From: Mycobacterium sp. HUMS_12744610 | GTDB lineage: Bacteria > Actinomycetota > Actinomycetes > Mycobacteriales > Mycobacteriaceae | Assembly: GCF_041206865.1 (NCBI RefSeq) | Contig: NZ_JBGEDP010000001.1 | Span: forward strand, 5,642,001 to 5,706,000 | Direction: 5' to 3' | DNA length: 64,000 bases | Shown: positions 1 through 9,646 of the stretch, piece after piece | Position numbering within the stretch: the first letter of the stretch is position 1 | Layout of the letters: every line of letters begins with the position of its first letter | Translations under genes and position numbers: made by a program | The notes under the pieces: generated by a model | Seen by the model: only the letters and a program-made list of their open reading frames with translations | Database searches by the model: none | What the model was told of the DNA's origin: nothing

Positions 1-2942
1 CCCCGCCCGGCGCGTTCACCGCGATACCGCGCTACTGGCAGGACGCCGCCGCGTGGCTCGACGAGCACAACACCGGGACGCCGCGGCCCGGGCGCGTGCT
101 CGTGGTGCCCGGGGCGCCGTTTGCCACCCAGGTGTGGGGCACCAGCCACGACGAGCCGTTGCAGGTGCTCGGCGACAGCCCGTGGGGGGTGCGCGACTCC
201 ATCCCGCTGACGCCGCCGCAAACCATCCGGGCGCTGGATTCGGTGCAACGCCTGTTCGCCGCCGGGCGTCCGTCGGCCGGACTCGCCGACACCCTTGCGC
301 GCCAGGGCATTTCGTATCTGGTGCTGCGCAACGACCTGGATCCCGACACCTCGCGCTCGGCGCGCCCCATCCTGGTGCACCGCGCCGTCGAGGGGTCGCC
401 GCGCCTGGCGAAGGTGGCGCAGTTCGGCGCGCCGGTGGGCCCCGGCTCCGTGGCGGGCTTCGTCGCCGACAGCGGACTGCGGCCGCGCTATCCCGCGGTC
501 GAGATCTACCGGGTGGAGGTGGCCGGCGACCCCGGCGCGCCCTACTTCGCCGACACCGACGGGCTGGGCCGCGTCGACGGCGGGCCCGAGGTGCTGCTGC
601 GCCTCGACGAGCGCCGGCGGCTGCGGGGACAGCCCGCACTGGGCCCGGTGCTGATGACCGCGGACGCCCGGCGCGCCGGCCTGCCGACACCGCTCGTGAC
701 CGTCACCGACACCCCGGTGGCCCGCGAAACCGACTACGGCCGGGTGGACCAGCACTCCTCGGCCGTAAGGGCGGCCGGCGACACCCGGCACACCTTCAAC
801 CGGGTGCCCGACTACCCGGCGCCCGGCGCCGAAGTGGTGTACGGCGCCTGGACCGGCGGCCGCGTCACCGTGTCCAGTTCCTCGTCGGACGCCACGGCGA
901 TGCCCGACGTCGCCCCGGCCACCTCCCCCGCCGCCGCGGTCGACGGCGACCCGGCGACCGCCTGGGTGTCCAACGGATTGCAGGCCGCCGTCGGGCAGTG
1001 GTTCCAGGTCGACTTCGACCATCCGCTGACCAACGCGGTCATCACCGTGACGCCCAGCCCGACCGCCGTCGGCGCCCAGGTGCGCCGCATCCTGGTCGAA
1101 ACCGCCACCGGCAGCACCACGTTGCGATTCGACAAGGCCGGCGAGCCGCTCACCGCCGCACTGCCCTACGGCGAGACCCCGTGGGTGCGGATCACCGCGG
1201 CCGGCACCGACAACGGGTCCTCCGGCGTGCAGTTCGGCATCACCGAGCTGTCGATCACCCAGTACGACGCGTCGGGCTTCGCCCATCCCGTCGACCTGCG
1301 CCACACCGCTCTGGTTCCGGCGCCGCCGCCGGGCGCGGCCGTCGCGGGCTGGGACCTGGGCCCGGAACTGCTCGGCCGGCCGGGATGCGCCCCGGCGCCG
1401 GACAGCGTGCGCTGCGCGGCGTCGATGGCGCTGGTGGCCGAGGAGCCGGTCACCGTCAGCCGCACCCTGGCCGTGCCGAAGCCGACGTCGGTGACCCCGA
1501 CGGTGTGGGTGCGGCCCCGGCAGGGACCCAAGCTGGCCGATCTGATCGCCGAGCCGAATACCACTCGGGCACAGGGCGATGCCGACACGGTGGACGTCCT
1601 GGGCTCCGCGTACGCGGCCACCGACGGCGACCCGGCCACCGCGTGGACGGCGCCGCAGCGGCTGGTGCAGCACAAAGTCCCGCCGACGCTGACCCTCACC
1701 CTGCCGCGGCCCACCGAGGTGACCGGGCTGCGCGTGGTGCCCAGCGGCGCGGCGCTACCGGCGCGCCCGACGCTGGTGGCCGTCAACCTGGGCGACGGCC
1801 CCCAGGTCCGAGAGGTGAAAGCCGACGGGGCCCAGACGGTTTCGCTGCACCCACGCGTCACCGGCACCGTCACCGTCAGCCTGCTGCACTGGCAGGACGT
1901 CATCGACCGCAACGCGCTGGGATTCGACCAGCTCAAACCCCCGGGGCTGGCCGAGATCACGGTCCTCGGCGCCGACGGCAGGCCGATCGCGCCCGCCGAC
2001 GCCGCCCGCAACCGGTCGCGGGAGGTCGCCGTCGACTGCGACCACGGCCCCGTCATCGCGGTCGCCGGCCGATTCGTGCACACCTCGATCCGGACCACCG
2101 CGGGCGCACTGCTGGCCGGTGACCCCGTACCCGCGCTGCCCTGCGAACGCGACCCGATCGCGCTGCCGGCCGGCCGGCAGGAGCTGCTGATCAGCCCGGG
2201 CGCCGCGTTCGTGGTGGACGGGGCCCAGCTGGCGGCTGCCGGGACGACCGAGCTGCCCGTCGGTTCCGGCGCCGCCACGCCCGCGGCGACCGGAGCGTGG
2301 AGCTCCGATCACCGCGAGGTGCGCGCGCCGGCGTCGCCGCGGCCCCGGGTGCTGGTCGTTCCCGAGAGCGTCAACCCCGGCTGGGTGGCGCGCACCGCCG
2401 CCGGGGTCCGGCTGACGCCGGTGGCCGTCAACGGATGGCAGCAGGGCTGGGTGGTGCCCGCGGGCGATCCCGGCACCATCACGCTGACGTTCGCCTCGAA
2501 CGCGCAGTATCGGGCCGGCCTCGTGCTGGGGCTGGCGCTGCTGCCGTTGCTGGCCCTGCTCGCCTGGTGGCGACGCCGTCGCTGCGACGGCGACCCGCCG
2601 CCGGCACCGTGGGCGCCCGGTGTGTGGGCGGCGGTCGCGGTGCTGGCGGCCGCCGCGGTGATAGCCGGCGCCGCGGGGGTGGTCGTGGCCGGTGCCGCGT
2701 TCGCGCTGCGGTATGCGCTGCGGCACCGCAACGCCGACGCGGTCATGGTTGCTCTGAGCGCGGGCGGGCTGATCCTGGCCGGGGCGGTGCTGTCCCGGCA
2801 TCCGTGGCGGTCCGTCGACTTCTACGCCGGGCATTCGGCGACTGTGCAACTGCCGGCGCTGATCTCGCTCGCCGCGGTCGCGGCTTCCGCGGTCGTGCTG
2901 CCCGGGCGGGCGCGCCGGGCCCGCGACGAGCGCACCGAATAG
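1..2942 (+). CDS. aftD: AftD, alpha-(1->3)-arabinofuranosyltransferase, 3' part only
   Basis: This is the C-terminal part (about 980 residues) of a protein whose start lies left of the window; the frame is open from base 3. AftD is a GT-C membrane enzyme that adds arabinofuranose branches to arabinogalactan and lipoarabinomannan on the periplasmic side. Two discoidin-like carbohydrate-binding modules are visible, each with a DGDPATAW motif (coding about 943-970 and 1624-1647). Four hydrophobic segments follow near the C-terminus (coding about 2515-2915), then a basic tail and TAG. The full family length is about 1400 residues, so the catalytic GT-C half is outside the window. The next gene is the Rv0235c homologue, as in M. 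tuberculosis. Confidence 0.93.
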   Translation, partial: PPGAFTAIPRYWQDAAAWLDEHNTGTPRPGRVLVVPGAPFATQVWGTSHDEPLQVLGDSPWGVRDSIPLTPPQTIRALDSVQRLFAAGRPSAGLADTLARQGISYLVLRNDLDPDTSRSARPILVHRAVEGSPRLAKVAQFGAPVGPGSVAGFVADSGLRPRYPAVEIYRVEVAGDPGAPYFADTDGLGRVDGGPEVLLRLDERRRLRGQPALGPVLMTADARRAGLPTPLVTVTDTPVARETDYGRVDQHSSAVRAAGDTRHTFNRVPDYPAPGAEVVYGAWTGGRVTVSSSSSDATAMPDVAPATSPAAAVDGDPATAWVSNGLQAAVGQWFQVDFDHPLTNAVITVTPSPTAVGAQVRRILVETATGSTTLRFDKAGEPLTAALPYGETPWVRITAAGTDNGSSGVQFGITELSITQYDASGFAHPVDLRHTALVPAPPPGAAVAGWDLGPELLGRPGCAPAPDSVRCAASMALVAEEPVTVSRTLAVPKPTSVTPTVWVRPRQGPKLADLIAEPNTTRAQGDADTVDVLGSAYAATDGDPATAWTAPQRLVQHKVPPTLTLTLPRPTEVTGLRVVPSGAALPARPTLVAVNLGDGPQVREVKADGAQTVSLHPRVTGTVTVSLLHWQDVIDRNALGFDQLKPPGLAEITVLGADGRPIAPADAARNRSREVAVDCDHGPVIAVAGRFVHTSIRTTAGALLAGDPVPALPCERDPIALPAGRQELLISPGAAFVVDGAQLAAAGTTELPVGSGAATPAATGAWSSDHREVRAPASPRPRVLVVPESVNPGWVARTAAGVRLTPVAVNGWQQGWVVPAGDPGTITLTFASNAQYRAGLVLGLALLPLLALLAWWRRRRCDGDPPPAPWAPGVWAAVAVLAAAAVIAGAAGVVVAGAAFALRYALRHRNADAVMVALSAGGLILAGAVLSRHPWRSVDFYAGHSATVQLPALISLAAVAASAVVLPGRARRARDERTE

Positions 2943-3030
2943 CCCGGCTCGGGTCTTGGCTGCCGGTTTACCGGCTGCTTCACTGGATATGCCGGTGGGC
3001 GTGACCGCCACCGTGTGAGGAGTCATGGCC

Positions 3031-4476
3031 ATGGGCTGGTTGTCCGCACCCGAATACTGGCTGGGCAGACTGGTGCTCGTGCGCGGCACCGCGGCCGTCT
3101 ACCTGTTGGCGTTCCTGGGGGCCGCCCTGCAGTTTCGCGCCCTCATCGGGGAGCACGGAATACTGCCGGTGCCACGGTACCTGGCCAGCAGGTCGTTCTG
3201 GACCGCGCCCAGCGTCTTTCATCTGGCCTACTCCGATCGGGTGTTCGCCGGGGTCTCCTGGTTCGGTGCGGCGCTGGCGTCCGCCCTCGTCGCCGGCGCG
3301 GCCGACCTCGCGCCGCTGTGGGCCGCGATGCTGCTGTGGCTGACGCTGTGGGTCCTCTACCTGTCGATCGTCAACGTCGGGCAGGCCTGGTACTCGTTCG
3401 GCTGGGAGTCGCTGCTGCTGGAGGCCGGCTTTCTGGTGATCTTCCTCGGCAACGACCGCGTGGCCCCGCCGGTGCTGACGTTGTGGATGGCCCGCCTGCT
3501 GTTGTTCCGGGTCGAGTTCGGGGCCGGGCTGATCAAGATGCGGGGCGACGAGTGCTGGCGGGACCTGACGTGCCTGTACTACCACCACGAGACGCAGCCG
3601 ATGCCCGGTCCGTTCAGCTGGTTCTTCCACCACCTGCCCAAGCCGCTGCACCGCGTCGAGGTGGCCGGCAACCACTTCGCCCAGCTCGTCGTGCCTTTCG
3701 GGTTGTTCGCACCGCAGCCGGTGGCCGGCCTCGCCGCGGCGGTCGTCGTCGTCACGCAGCTGTGGCTGGTGGCCTCGGGCAACTTCGCCTGGCTCAACTG
3801 GGTCACGATCCTGTTGGCGTGCAGCACGATCGACGACTCCTCCTGGGGCGCGCTGCTGCCCCTGCCCGGGCACCCGGTGCCGGCTTCGCCGCCGGTGTGG
3901 TTCACCGCCCTGGTGCTGGCGTTCGCCGTGGCCGTGTTGTTCCTGAGCTACTGGCCGGTGCGCAACATGCTGTCCGCGCGCCAGCGGATGAACATGTCCT
4001 TCAACCCGTTTCACCTGGTCAACACCTACGGCGCCTTCGGCAGCATCGGCCGGGTGCGGCGGGAGGTGGTGATCGAGGGGACCGCGGACGCCAAGATCAC
4101 CGGCCAGACCGTCTGGCAGGAATACGAATTCAAGGGCAAACCGGGTGCGGTGGGCCGGCTGCCCCGCCAGTGGGCCCCGTATCACCTGCGGCTGGACTGG
4201 CTGATGTGGTTCGCGGCCATCTCCCCCGGCTATGCCCAGCCGTGGCTGCGGCCGCTGCTGCAGCGGCTGCTGCGCAACGACCGTCCGACACTGCGCCTGT
4301 TGCGGCACAACCCCTTTCCCGACGCCCCGCCCCGATATGTGCGCGCGCAGCTCTACGAGTACCGGTTCACCACACCGGCGGAGCTGCGGCGCGACCGGGC
4401 GTGGTGGCATCGCACCCCGGTGGGCGGGTACGTCGCGCCGATGAGGCTGCAGGAGGCGACCTCTCCGAAGCCCTGA
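3031..4476 (+). CDS. Lipase maturation factor-like membrane protein (Rv0235c homologue)
   Basis: A polytopic membrane protein of about 481 residues related to the lipase maturation factor (LMF1) family. Several hydrophobic spans are seen, for example LYLLAFLGAAL-like stretches near the start and a cluster at residues 70-160. The family hallmark of conserved Trp, Tyr and Asn residues is present in NVGQAWYSFGWESLLLE and in the FNPFHLVNTYGAFG region. The bacterial role is not established. The GAGGAG ribosome site at 3017-3022 lies 8 bases before ATG 3031 but only 2 before ATG 3025, so 3031 was chosen; 3025 would add two residues. It follows aftD by about 80 bases on the same strand and is probably co-transcribed. 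Confidence 0.85.
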   Translation: MGWLSAPEYWLGRLVLVRGTAAVYLLAFLGAALQFRALIGEHGILPVPRYLASRSFWTAPSVFHLAYSDRVFAGVSWFGAALASALVAGAADLAPLWAAMLLWLTLWVLYLSIVNVGQAWYSFGWESLLLEAGFLVIFLGNDRVAPPVLTLWMARLLLFRVEFGAGLIKMRGDECWRDLTCLYYHHETQPMPGPFSWFFHHLPKPLHRVEVAGNHFAQLVVPFGLFAPQPVAGLAAAVVVVTQLWLVASGNFAWLNWVTILLACSTIDDSSWGALLPLPGHPVPASPPVWFTALVLAFAVAVLFLSYWPVRNMLSARQRMNMSFNPFHLVNTYGAFGSIGRVRREVVIEGTADAKITGQTVWQEYEFKGKPGAVGRLPRQWAPYHLRLDWLMWFAAISPGYAQPWLRPLLQRLLRNDRPTLRLLRHNPFPDAPPRYVRAQLYEYRFTTPAELRRDRAWWHRTPVGGYVAPMRLQEATSPKP

Positions 4477-4485
4477 GGGCCCCGG

Positions 4486-5640
4486 CTACCTCTGATAGGA
4501 CAGCGCTCCCGTGCCCGCGAGCTTCCCACCCTCGACGATCAGGTACTCGGGACGGATGGGCGTCCCCGCGAAAAAGCACTCCAAGATCTCACGGGTTCCC
4601 GCGGCGTAGCGCGCCTGGGCGGACAGCGTGGTGCCCGAAACATGCGGTGTCATCGCGTTGTTCGGCATGGTGCGCCATGGGTGGTCGGCCGGCGGCGGCT
4701 GCGGGTACCACACGTCGCCGGCGTAGCCGGCGAGTTGACCGCTCGTCAGCGCGGCGGCGATGGCGTCCGGCACGGTCTCCTCGCCGCGCGCGGTGTTGAC
4801 GATGTATGAGCCGCGCCGCATCGTGGCCAGCAGCCTCTCGTCGAACATCCGGCGGGTGTCCTCGTAGAGGGGCGAGTGGATGGACACGACGTCGACGGAC
4901 TTCACCAGCGACGCCACGTCGGGGTGAAACGTCACGTTCAGTTCCCTCTCCACCTCCGGTGCAAGCCGGCGTGTGTCGGTGTAGTGCAGGTTGACGTCGA
5001 ACGGCGCCAGTCGGCGCAGTACCGCCCGCCCGATGCGGCCGGCGGCGATCAGCCCGACGTCCATGCCCTCCAGGTCGTAGGCGCGCTCGGCACAGTCGGC
5101 GATGTTCCAGCCGCCTTCGGCGGCCCAGCGATGCGACGGGAGGAAGTTGCGCACCAGCGCCAGAATCTGCATCACCGTGTGCTCCGCGACGCTGATGCTG
5201 TTGCTGTACGTCACCTCGGCCACGGTGATCCCGCGCTCTTTGGCCGCCTTGAGGTCCACGTGGTCCGAGCCGATTCCCGCGGTCAGCGCCAGCTTGAGCC
5301 GCGGAGCCTTCGCGATGCGCTCCTCGGTGAGGTAGGCGGGCCAAAACGGTTGGGAGATAACGATATCCGCGTCGGACAGTTCACGCTCGAATTCGGAATC
5401 GGGTCCCTCCTTGTCCGACGTCACCACCAGCTGGTGGCCGCTGTCTTCAAGGAACTTCCGCAGACCCAGCGCGCCCGAGACGCAGCCGAGCAGCTCCCCG
5501 GGCGTGAAGTCGACCTTTGAGGGGGTGGGCACGGTGCTGCCGTCGGGATAGCCCGCGATCGCGGGGATGCCGTCGCGGGCGTAGCTGGGCGGGTACCCGC
5601 CGACCGGATCGGGGTAGAGCACCATCACGCACTTGGCCAT
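4486..5640 (-). CDS. fdh: NAD-dependent formate dehydrogenase
   Basis: Oxidises formate to CO2 with reduction of NAD+. The 384-residue protein resembles the metal-independent Pseudomonas sp. 101 enzyme along its whole length. The residues known to act in catalysis are present: Asn147, Arg285 (NTARGEE), Gln314 and His333 (TPHVSGTT). The nucleotide-binding loop reads AAGRIG at 199-204, and Asp222 sits where NAD-specific enzymes carry Asp. The start ATG at 5640 has a GGGAGG ribosome site 7 bases upstream; the longer open frame to 5742 runs into the insertion sequence and is not used. A LysR-type gene lies upstream on the same strand beyond the IS, suggesting the pair formed a regulated module. 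It lies between the Rv0235c and gabD1 homologues, which adjoin in M. tuberculosis. Confidence 0.95.
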   Translation of the reverse strand: MAKCVMVLYPDPVGGYPPSYARDGIPAIAGYPDGSTVPTPSKVDFTPGELLGCVSGALGLRKFLEDSGHQLVVTSDKEGPDSEFERELSDADIVISQPFWPAYLTEERIAKAPRLKLALTAGIGSDHVDLKAAKERGITVAEVTYSNSISVAEHTVMQILALVRNFLPSHRWAAEGGWNIADCAERAYDLEGMDVGLIAAGRIGRAVLRRLAPFDVNLHYTDTRRLAPEVERELNVTFHPDVASLVKSVDVVSIHSPLYEDTRRMFDERLLATMRRGSYIVNTARGEETVPDAIAAALTSGQLAGYAGDVWYPQPPPADHPWRTMPNNAMTPHVSGTTLSAQARYAAGTREILECFFAGTPIRPEYLIVEGGKLAGTGALSYQR

Positions 5641-5647
5641 TGAGAAT

Positions 5648-5653
5648 CCTCCC
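5648..5653 (-). promoter_or_regulatory. Shine-Dalgarno of formate dehydrogenase, preserved at the IS junction
   Basis: Reads GGGAGG on the minus strand, 7 bases before the ATG at 5640. The insertion sequence begins immediately upstream (5655), so the ribosome site survives while any promoter further upstream has been moved about 1.9 kb away. Confidence 0.7.
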
Positions 5654-5654
5654 T

Positions 5655-5675
5655 CTAGCGGGAGTTTCCGGCCTT
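5655..5675. repeat. Left terminal inverted repeat of IS1634-type element
   Basis: Begins CTAGCGGGAGTTTCC and ends GCCTT; pairs with 7520-7540, with a single mismatch at 5670. Confidence 0.88.
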
Positions 5676-5765
5676 CGTTGATCGACGGCCTGATTTGCCC
5701 TGGTGGGGTTGGGTTTTTGGGCAGGGTTGGTGTATTACCCAAGTCGTTGTGTTGGGCGTTGTTGG

Positions 5766-7451
5766 TCAGCGGGTGGGTGCGTATTGGTGGATTGCGAACA
5801 GGTCGGCGAGTCGCTGTTGGGTGGGGCTGGTGTCGGTGAGCATGCGCTGCACGCGGGGCCGTCCCTTGCTGCCGTCGTGGTAAATCAACACGGTCTCTTG
5901 GATGCCGGAGAGTTCGTCGAGTAGTTCGCGTACCGACAGGTGCAGCCCGGCGTGCTCGGTCTGGCGGCGCATCAGGTGGGCGACGGCCAGGGCGAGCACG
6001 CAGTAGAACACGTGCACCCGGATCTTGGAGTCGGTCCAGTGGTGCATCGGGCTGAACGAGACTACGTGGGGGTCTTTGAGTTGGCGGAACCCGAATTCGG
6101 CGTCGGATTGCGATCGGTAGGCGGCCACCACGTCGGGTACCGGCCAGTCGCGGTTGGTGAATAGGATGCGCTTGCCGAACAGCCGTTCTTGCAGGCGCTT
6201 TCGGGCCTTGGTGTCGGTGCGCCAGGACAGCCTCAATTGGGCGGGCGTGTCGCCGGTGAGGGTGGTGGTGATGATGTCGGCGACCCAGCGGGGTTTGAGG
6301 ATCGCGGTGATCTCGGCCTGGACCTGGTCGCGGTCGCGGCGGGTGCGGCCGCGCGCGAGGCGGGCGGCCAGCTCGGCCAGGCGGCGCCGGGCCTTGGCCA
6401 GGGTCTGGTCCAGGCCGCGGGATTGTTTGGCCGCCAGGTTCGCCGAGTGGGTGAGTACCGCTCGGCGGGTGACGCCGAGCGCGGTGACGGTGGTGTCGAC
6501 ATAGCTCAGCTCGGGGTAGCGGTCGTCGTCCACGGGCCGGTAGTCCCGGGTCGGGATCTGCAGCAGTTCGGGGTGATCGCTGGGCGGCAGCGAACCGACG
6601 AACCCGATCCGGTGCGCCTCCACTACCGCATGGTTGTCGCTGCTGTTTTGCCCGGCGTCATAGACCACGGTCAGCGACTCCACGTGCTCGACCAGGTCCC
6701 GGTAGCGGGTGAGCAGTTCGTCGACGACGGTGCTGAACTGGGTGACATCGGGCCGGTCCCCGGGATAGGGGTGGCTGATCACGGGCACCCCGCCGTCGCG
6801 GGTGACGACCAGGGCCAGCCCGACCAACCGCAGATCGGTGCGTTTCTGCTTGGCCTTGCCCCGCTGCGCGATCGGCGCGCGGTCGTTGCCGGTGTCGATG
6901 AAGGTGGCGAAGTTGGTCATGTCCAACGCCAGCCCGGTCAAATCCAGCCCGAACTCGGTCACCATCCGCCGTCCCAGCCGGGTCTCGATCTCACGCAGTT
7001 CGGTCTGGCCGAGGCGGTCCATCGCGTCCCAGAACCGGCGATGATCCAGCGCGGCCCGGTCCAGCTTCACCCACCGTGACCCGGCCGTGGTGGCCCACCA
7101 GTCGGCGAAGCCACGCTTGGAACATGGGTCGACAATCCGGTTCGCGCACGCCAGGGCCACATAGGTGCCCACCGGTGCGGCCGCGTTCGCGTACCGGGGC
7201 GCCACGTCGTTGACGATGCCGGCCACATCCAGCCGGGCCAGCATCGACCACACCGCAGCCAGATCCCCGAACTGCTTGTGCTGGCTACGGATCGGCTGCC
7301 CGGCCGGCGTCGCCGACAGCTTCGCCATCACCTCCTCCGCGCTGCCCAAATACTGCTGCGAAACGATGCGCGGCTTACCTTGCACGCGGGCCGATTCCAC
7401 CAGGTAGTAATAGGTCTGCTTGCCGCGCCGCTTACCCACGATCGACGCCAT
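5766..7451 (-). CDS. IS1634-family DDE transposase
   Basis: A 561-residue transposase that moves the surrounding element by DDE chemistry. It starts MASIVGKRRGKQTYYYLVES, the usual N-terminus of this family, at ATG 7451; an upstream in-frame extension to 7505 is less likely. LDMTNFATFID and VYDAGQNSSDN are candidate acidic positions of the catalytic core, and the C-terminal FRQLKDPHVVSFSP and HVFYCVLALAVAHLM segments fit the family. The length is normal and the frame uninterrupted. It is the only gene in the element. Confidence 0.9.
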   Translation of the reverse strand: MASIVGKRRGKQTYYYLVESARVQGKPRIVSQQYLGSAEEVMAKLSATPAGQPIRSQHKQFGDLAAVWSMLARLDVAGIVNDVAPRYANAAAPVGTYVALACANRIVDPCSKRGFADWWATTAGSRWVKLDRAALDHRRFWDAMDRLGQTELREIETRLGRRMVTEFGLDLTGLALDMTNFATFIDTGNDRAPIAQRGKAKQKRTDLRLVGLALVVTRDGGVPVISHPYPGDRPDVTQFSTVVDELLTRYRDLVEHVESLTVVYDAGQNSSDNHAVVEAHRIGFVGSLPPSDHPELLQIPTRDYRPVDDDRYPELSYVDTTVTALGVTRRAVLTHSANLAAKQSRGLDQTLAKARRRLAELAARLARGRTRRDRDQVQAEITAILKPRWVADIITTTLTGDTPAQLRLSWRTDTKARKRLQERLFGKRILFTNRDWPVPDVVAAYRSQSDAEFGFRQLKDPHVVSFSPMHHWTDSKIRVHVFYCVLALAVAHLMRRQTEHAGLHLSVRELLDELSGIQETVLIYHDGSKGRPRVQRMLTDTSPTQQRLADLFAIHQYAPTR

Positions 7452-7519
7452 ATATGGGTAATACACTCCAGCCCCACAAACATCAAGCACCACAACGCAA
7501 GACACGCCGATCAGCTACA

Positions 7520-7540
7520 AAGGCTGGAAACTCCCGCTAG
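7520..7540. repeat. Right terminal inverted repeat of IS1634-type element
   Basis: Reverse complement of the left end apart from one base; ends in CTCCCGCTAG. Host DNA resumes at 7541, 78 bases after the LysR stop. Confidence 0.88.
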
Positions 7541-7618
7541 GACAACCAATCCCAGTCTCGGAGGTCGACGACGCAGGTGTCCAAGACGAGTTTCCGACTG
7601 CGCGATAGGCCACGCCGA

Positions 7619-8512
7619 TCACCGGTGATAAGGCCGCTCGCGCGCGACCTGTAGCAGCGCGCGGGTGACGGGTGATCCGGGCTCCGCCTTGGTGGTGACG
7701 AGCGCGATGAGCGCCGTGACGGGTGGCTGATCGAGCGGCAGACTGGCTACCCCGGCGGGCGGGCCGAGGGTTTCGATCCATGGCTGCGGGACGATGCTTG
7801 CCCACCGGCCCGTGCGTACGTGGGCGAGCAAAGTCGCCAGCGAGTCGGTCTCCAGCTGCGGCGTCACCTCGAGCCCCTGGCGTTGCAGCGCCTGGTCGAT
7901 GAGCCGGCGCCCACGCATGCCGGGTGTCAGCAGGCACAGCGGCAATTCGACCGCCTCGGACCAGGCGATCGTGCCGGACCGGCCGGTGAGCAATTCGGTA
8001 CCGGCGATGAGCACAGGCCGCTCCCGATACAGCGGGGTGACGACGAGCTCGTCGGTGTCCTGCTGGTCGGGGTAGACGATCCCGGCGTCGAGTTCGAACC
8101 GGCGAACGCGTTCGATGATCCCCGCGGAACGCAGATTCATCTCGAGCCGAACCCGGACCAGCGGATGCGCGGCGCAGAACGGATCCGTGAGCAGCGCAAC
8201 GGTGGTCGAGGCCGCCGGCACCACACCCAACCGGAGCTCGCCGGTGAGACCGGTCTGCAGCGCCGCGACTTCCTGCTTGAGGGCGTCGCGGTCGGCCAGG
8301 ATGCGCCGCGCCCAGTGCACCAACCGCTCGCCTTCGGGGGTGAGGCCCTCGAATTTCTGGCCACGCCGGACCAGTGGCACGTCGAGTTCCTGTTCGAGCT
8401 TGCGGATGGCTTCGGACAGCGCGGGTTGCGAGACATAGCAGGCGCCGGCCGCACGCGCGAAATGCCGCTCGTGGGCGAGAGCTACGAAGTATTCCAACTG
8501 ACGGAACAGCAC
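7619..8512 (-). CDS. LysR-family transcriptional regulator
   Basis: A 297-residue regulator of normal LysR length. The N-terminal winged helix-turn-helix occupies about residues 1-60 (LEYFVALAHERHFARAAGAC, then VSQPALSEAIRKLEQEL). A periplasmic-binding-protein-like effector domain follows from about residue 90. LysR proteins usually regulate adjacent genes, and the nearest partner is formate dehydrogenase, downstream on the same strand but now separated by the IS1634 element. Control of formate oxidation is an inference from position. Confidence 0.9.
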   Translation of the reverse strand: MLFRQLEYFVALAHERHFARAAGACYVSQPALSEAIRKLEQELDVPLVRRGQKFEGLTPEGERLVHWARRILADRDALKQEVAALQTGLTGELRLGVVPAASTTVALLTDPFCAAHPLVRVRLEMNLRSAGIIERVRRFELDAGIVYPDQQDTDELVVTPLYRERPVLIAGTELLTGRSGTIAWSEAVELPLCLLTPGMRGRRLIDQALQRQGLEVTPQLETDSLATLLAHVRTGRWASIVPQPWIETLGPPAGVASLPLDQPPVTALIALVTTKAEPGSPVTRALLQVARERPYHR

Positions 8513-8552
8513 GGAATCATTCGATCACGCCACACGGGCAACACCGCTGCCG

Positions 8553-9646
8553 CTATGCCGCGTCATCGTCGTCGTCTGCGCGGAGCAGTTTCTTGGGGTG
8601 CCAGTGGGTGTTTTTGCGGGTGGTCCAGCCGTGGGGTTGTAGGAGGCGGTGGTGGGGGCCGCAGGCGAAGGTGAGGTCGTCGATGTCGGTGCATCGACAG
8701 GTGGCCCAGTCGGTGACGTGGTGGACTTCGCTGTAGTAGCCGCCCACGGTGCAGGCGGGCGCCGAGCAGCCGCGGTCTTTGGCGTAGAGCACGATTCGTT
8801 GCGCGGGGGAGGCCAGGCGTTTGGTGTGATACAGGGCCAGGGTTTTGCCTTTGTCGAAGATCACCAGGTAGTGATGGGCGTGGCGGGCCAGGCGGATGAC
8901 GTCGGACATGGGCAGGATGGTGCCCCCGCCGGTGAGGGCGCATCCGGCGGCGGCTTCGAGTTCGGCCAGGGTGGTGGTGGCGATGATGGCGGCCGGAAGC
9001 CCGTTGTGTTGGCCCAGCTTCCCGGAGGCCAGGATCGCCCTGAGTGCGGCGAGCAGGCCGTCGTGCTGGCGCTGGGCGGGCCCGCGGGCATCTTTGTCGA
9101 TGGCGTCCTGGGTGGGGGTGCCGTCGATGCAGGGGTGCTCGTCGAGGGGGTTGCACATGCCCGGGGCGGCGAGTTTGGCCCACAGGGCTTCGATCGTGGC
9201 GCGCAGTTCGGGGGTGATCCAGCCGCTCAGGTGTGACTCTTGTCGGGGCCCTGGGCGCCCAGGATCAGCCCGCGCCGCCGGGCCCGGTCCTCGTCGGTGT
9301 AGTTGCCGTCGGGGTTGAGGGCGTTGTCGAGTTGCTCGGCGAGCCCGCTGAGTTGTTCGGGGCGGATTCGGGTGCCGTGGCGGGCCAGGTCGGCTTCGGC
9401 GCGTTCGCGGGTGGGTTGGTCGACCCAGCCGGGCAGCTGGCGGCAGAAGCGGCGGATCACCGCGACGTGCTCGGGTCCGAGCGTGCCCTGGCGCTGACGC
9501 AACGCGGTCTCGGCCAACACCGGGGGCAGGGGTTGGCCGGTCAGCCCGTGTCGCTCGCCTAGGTCGGCGGCCTCGCGGACCCGGCGGGCGGCCTGGGGGC
9601 GCGAGATCGAGGTGGCCTCGGCGATCGCGTGGGACGAGCCTGTCAC
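8553..9646 (-). pseudogene. DUF222/HNH endonuclease (13E12 family), 3' portion, frameshifted
   Basis: The 13E12 repeat family of mycobacteria encodes DUF222 proteins with a C-terminal HNH nuclease domain. The DUF222 part runs from about 9646 to 9230 ([18 protein letters not shown] to [13 protein letters not shown]). The reading frame then breaks near 9240: adding one base restores a continuous join into [20 protein letters not shown] and onward to the HNH domain. The HNH part ([19 protein letters not shown], then [13 protein letters not shown]) is complete and ends at 8553. The 5' side is cut by the IS256-type element. With both lesions the gene cannot make a normal product. Confidence 0.85.

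Larger units (their letters stand above)
5655..7540 (-). mobile_element. IS1634-family insertion sequence, complete
   Basis: About 1.89 kb, bounded by terminal inverted repeats matching at 20 of 21 bases (5655-5675 and 7520-7540). One transposase fills most of the element. The outermost CTAG is its own reverse complement, so it can be read either as part of the repeat or as a 4-base target duplication. The element appears intact. It separates the LysR gene from formate dehydrogenase. Confidence 0.88.

Noticed and set aside
1755..3089. A long minus-strand frame opposite aftD
   Set aside because: Low-complexity Arg/Pro/Gly composition and exact overlap with a clear gene in the other strand.
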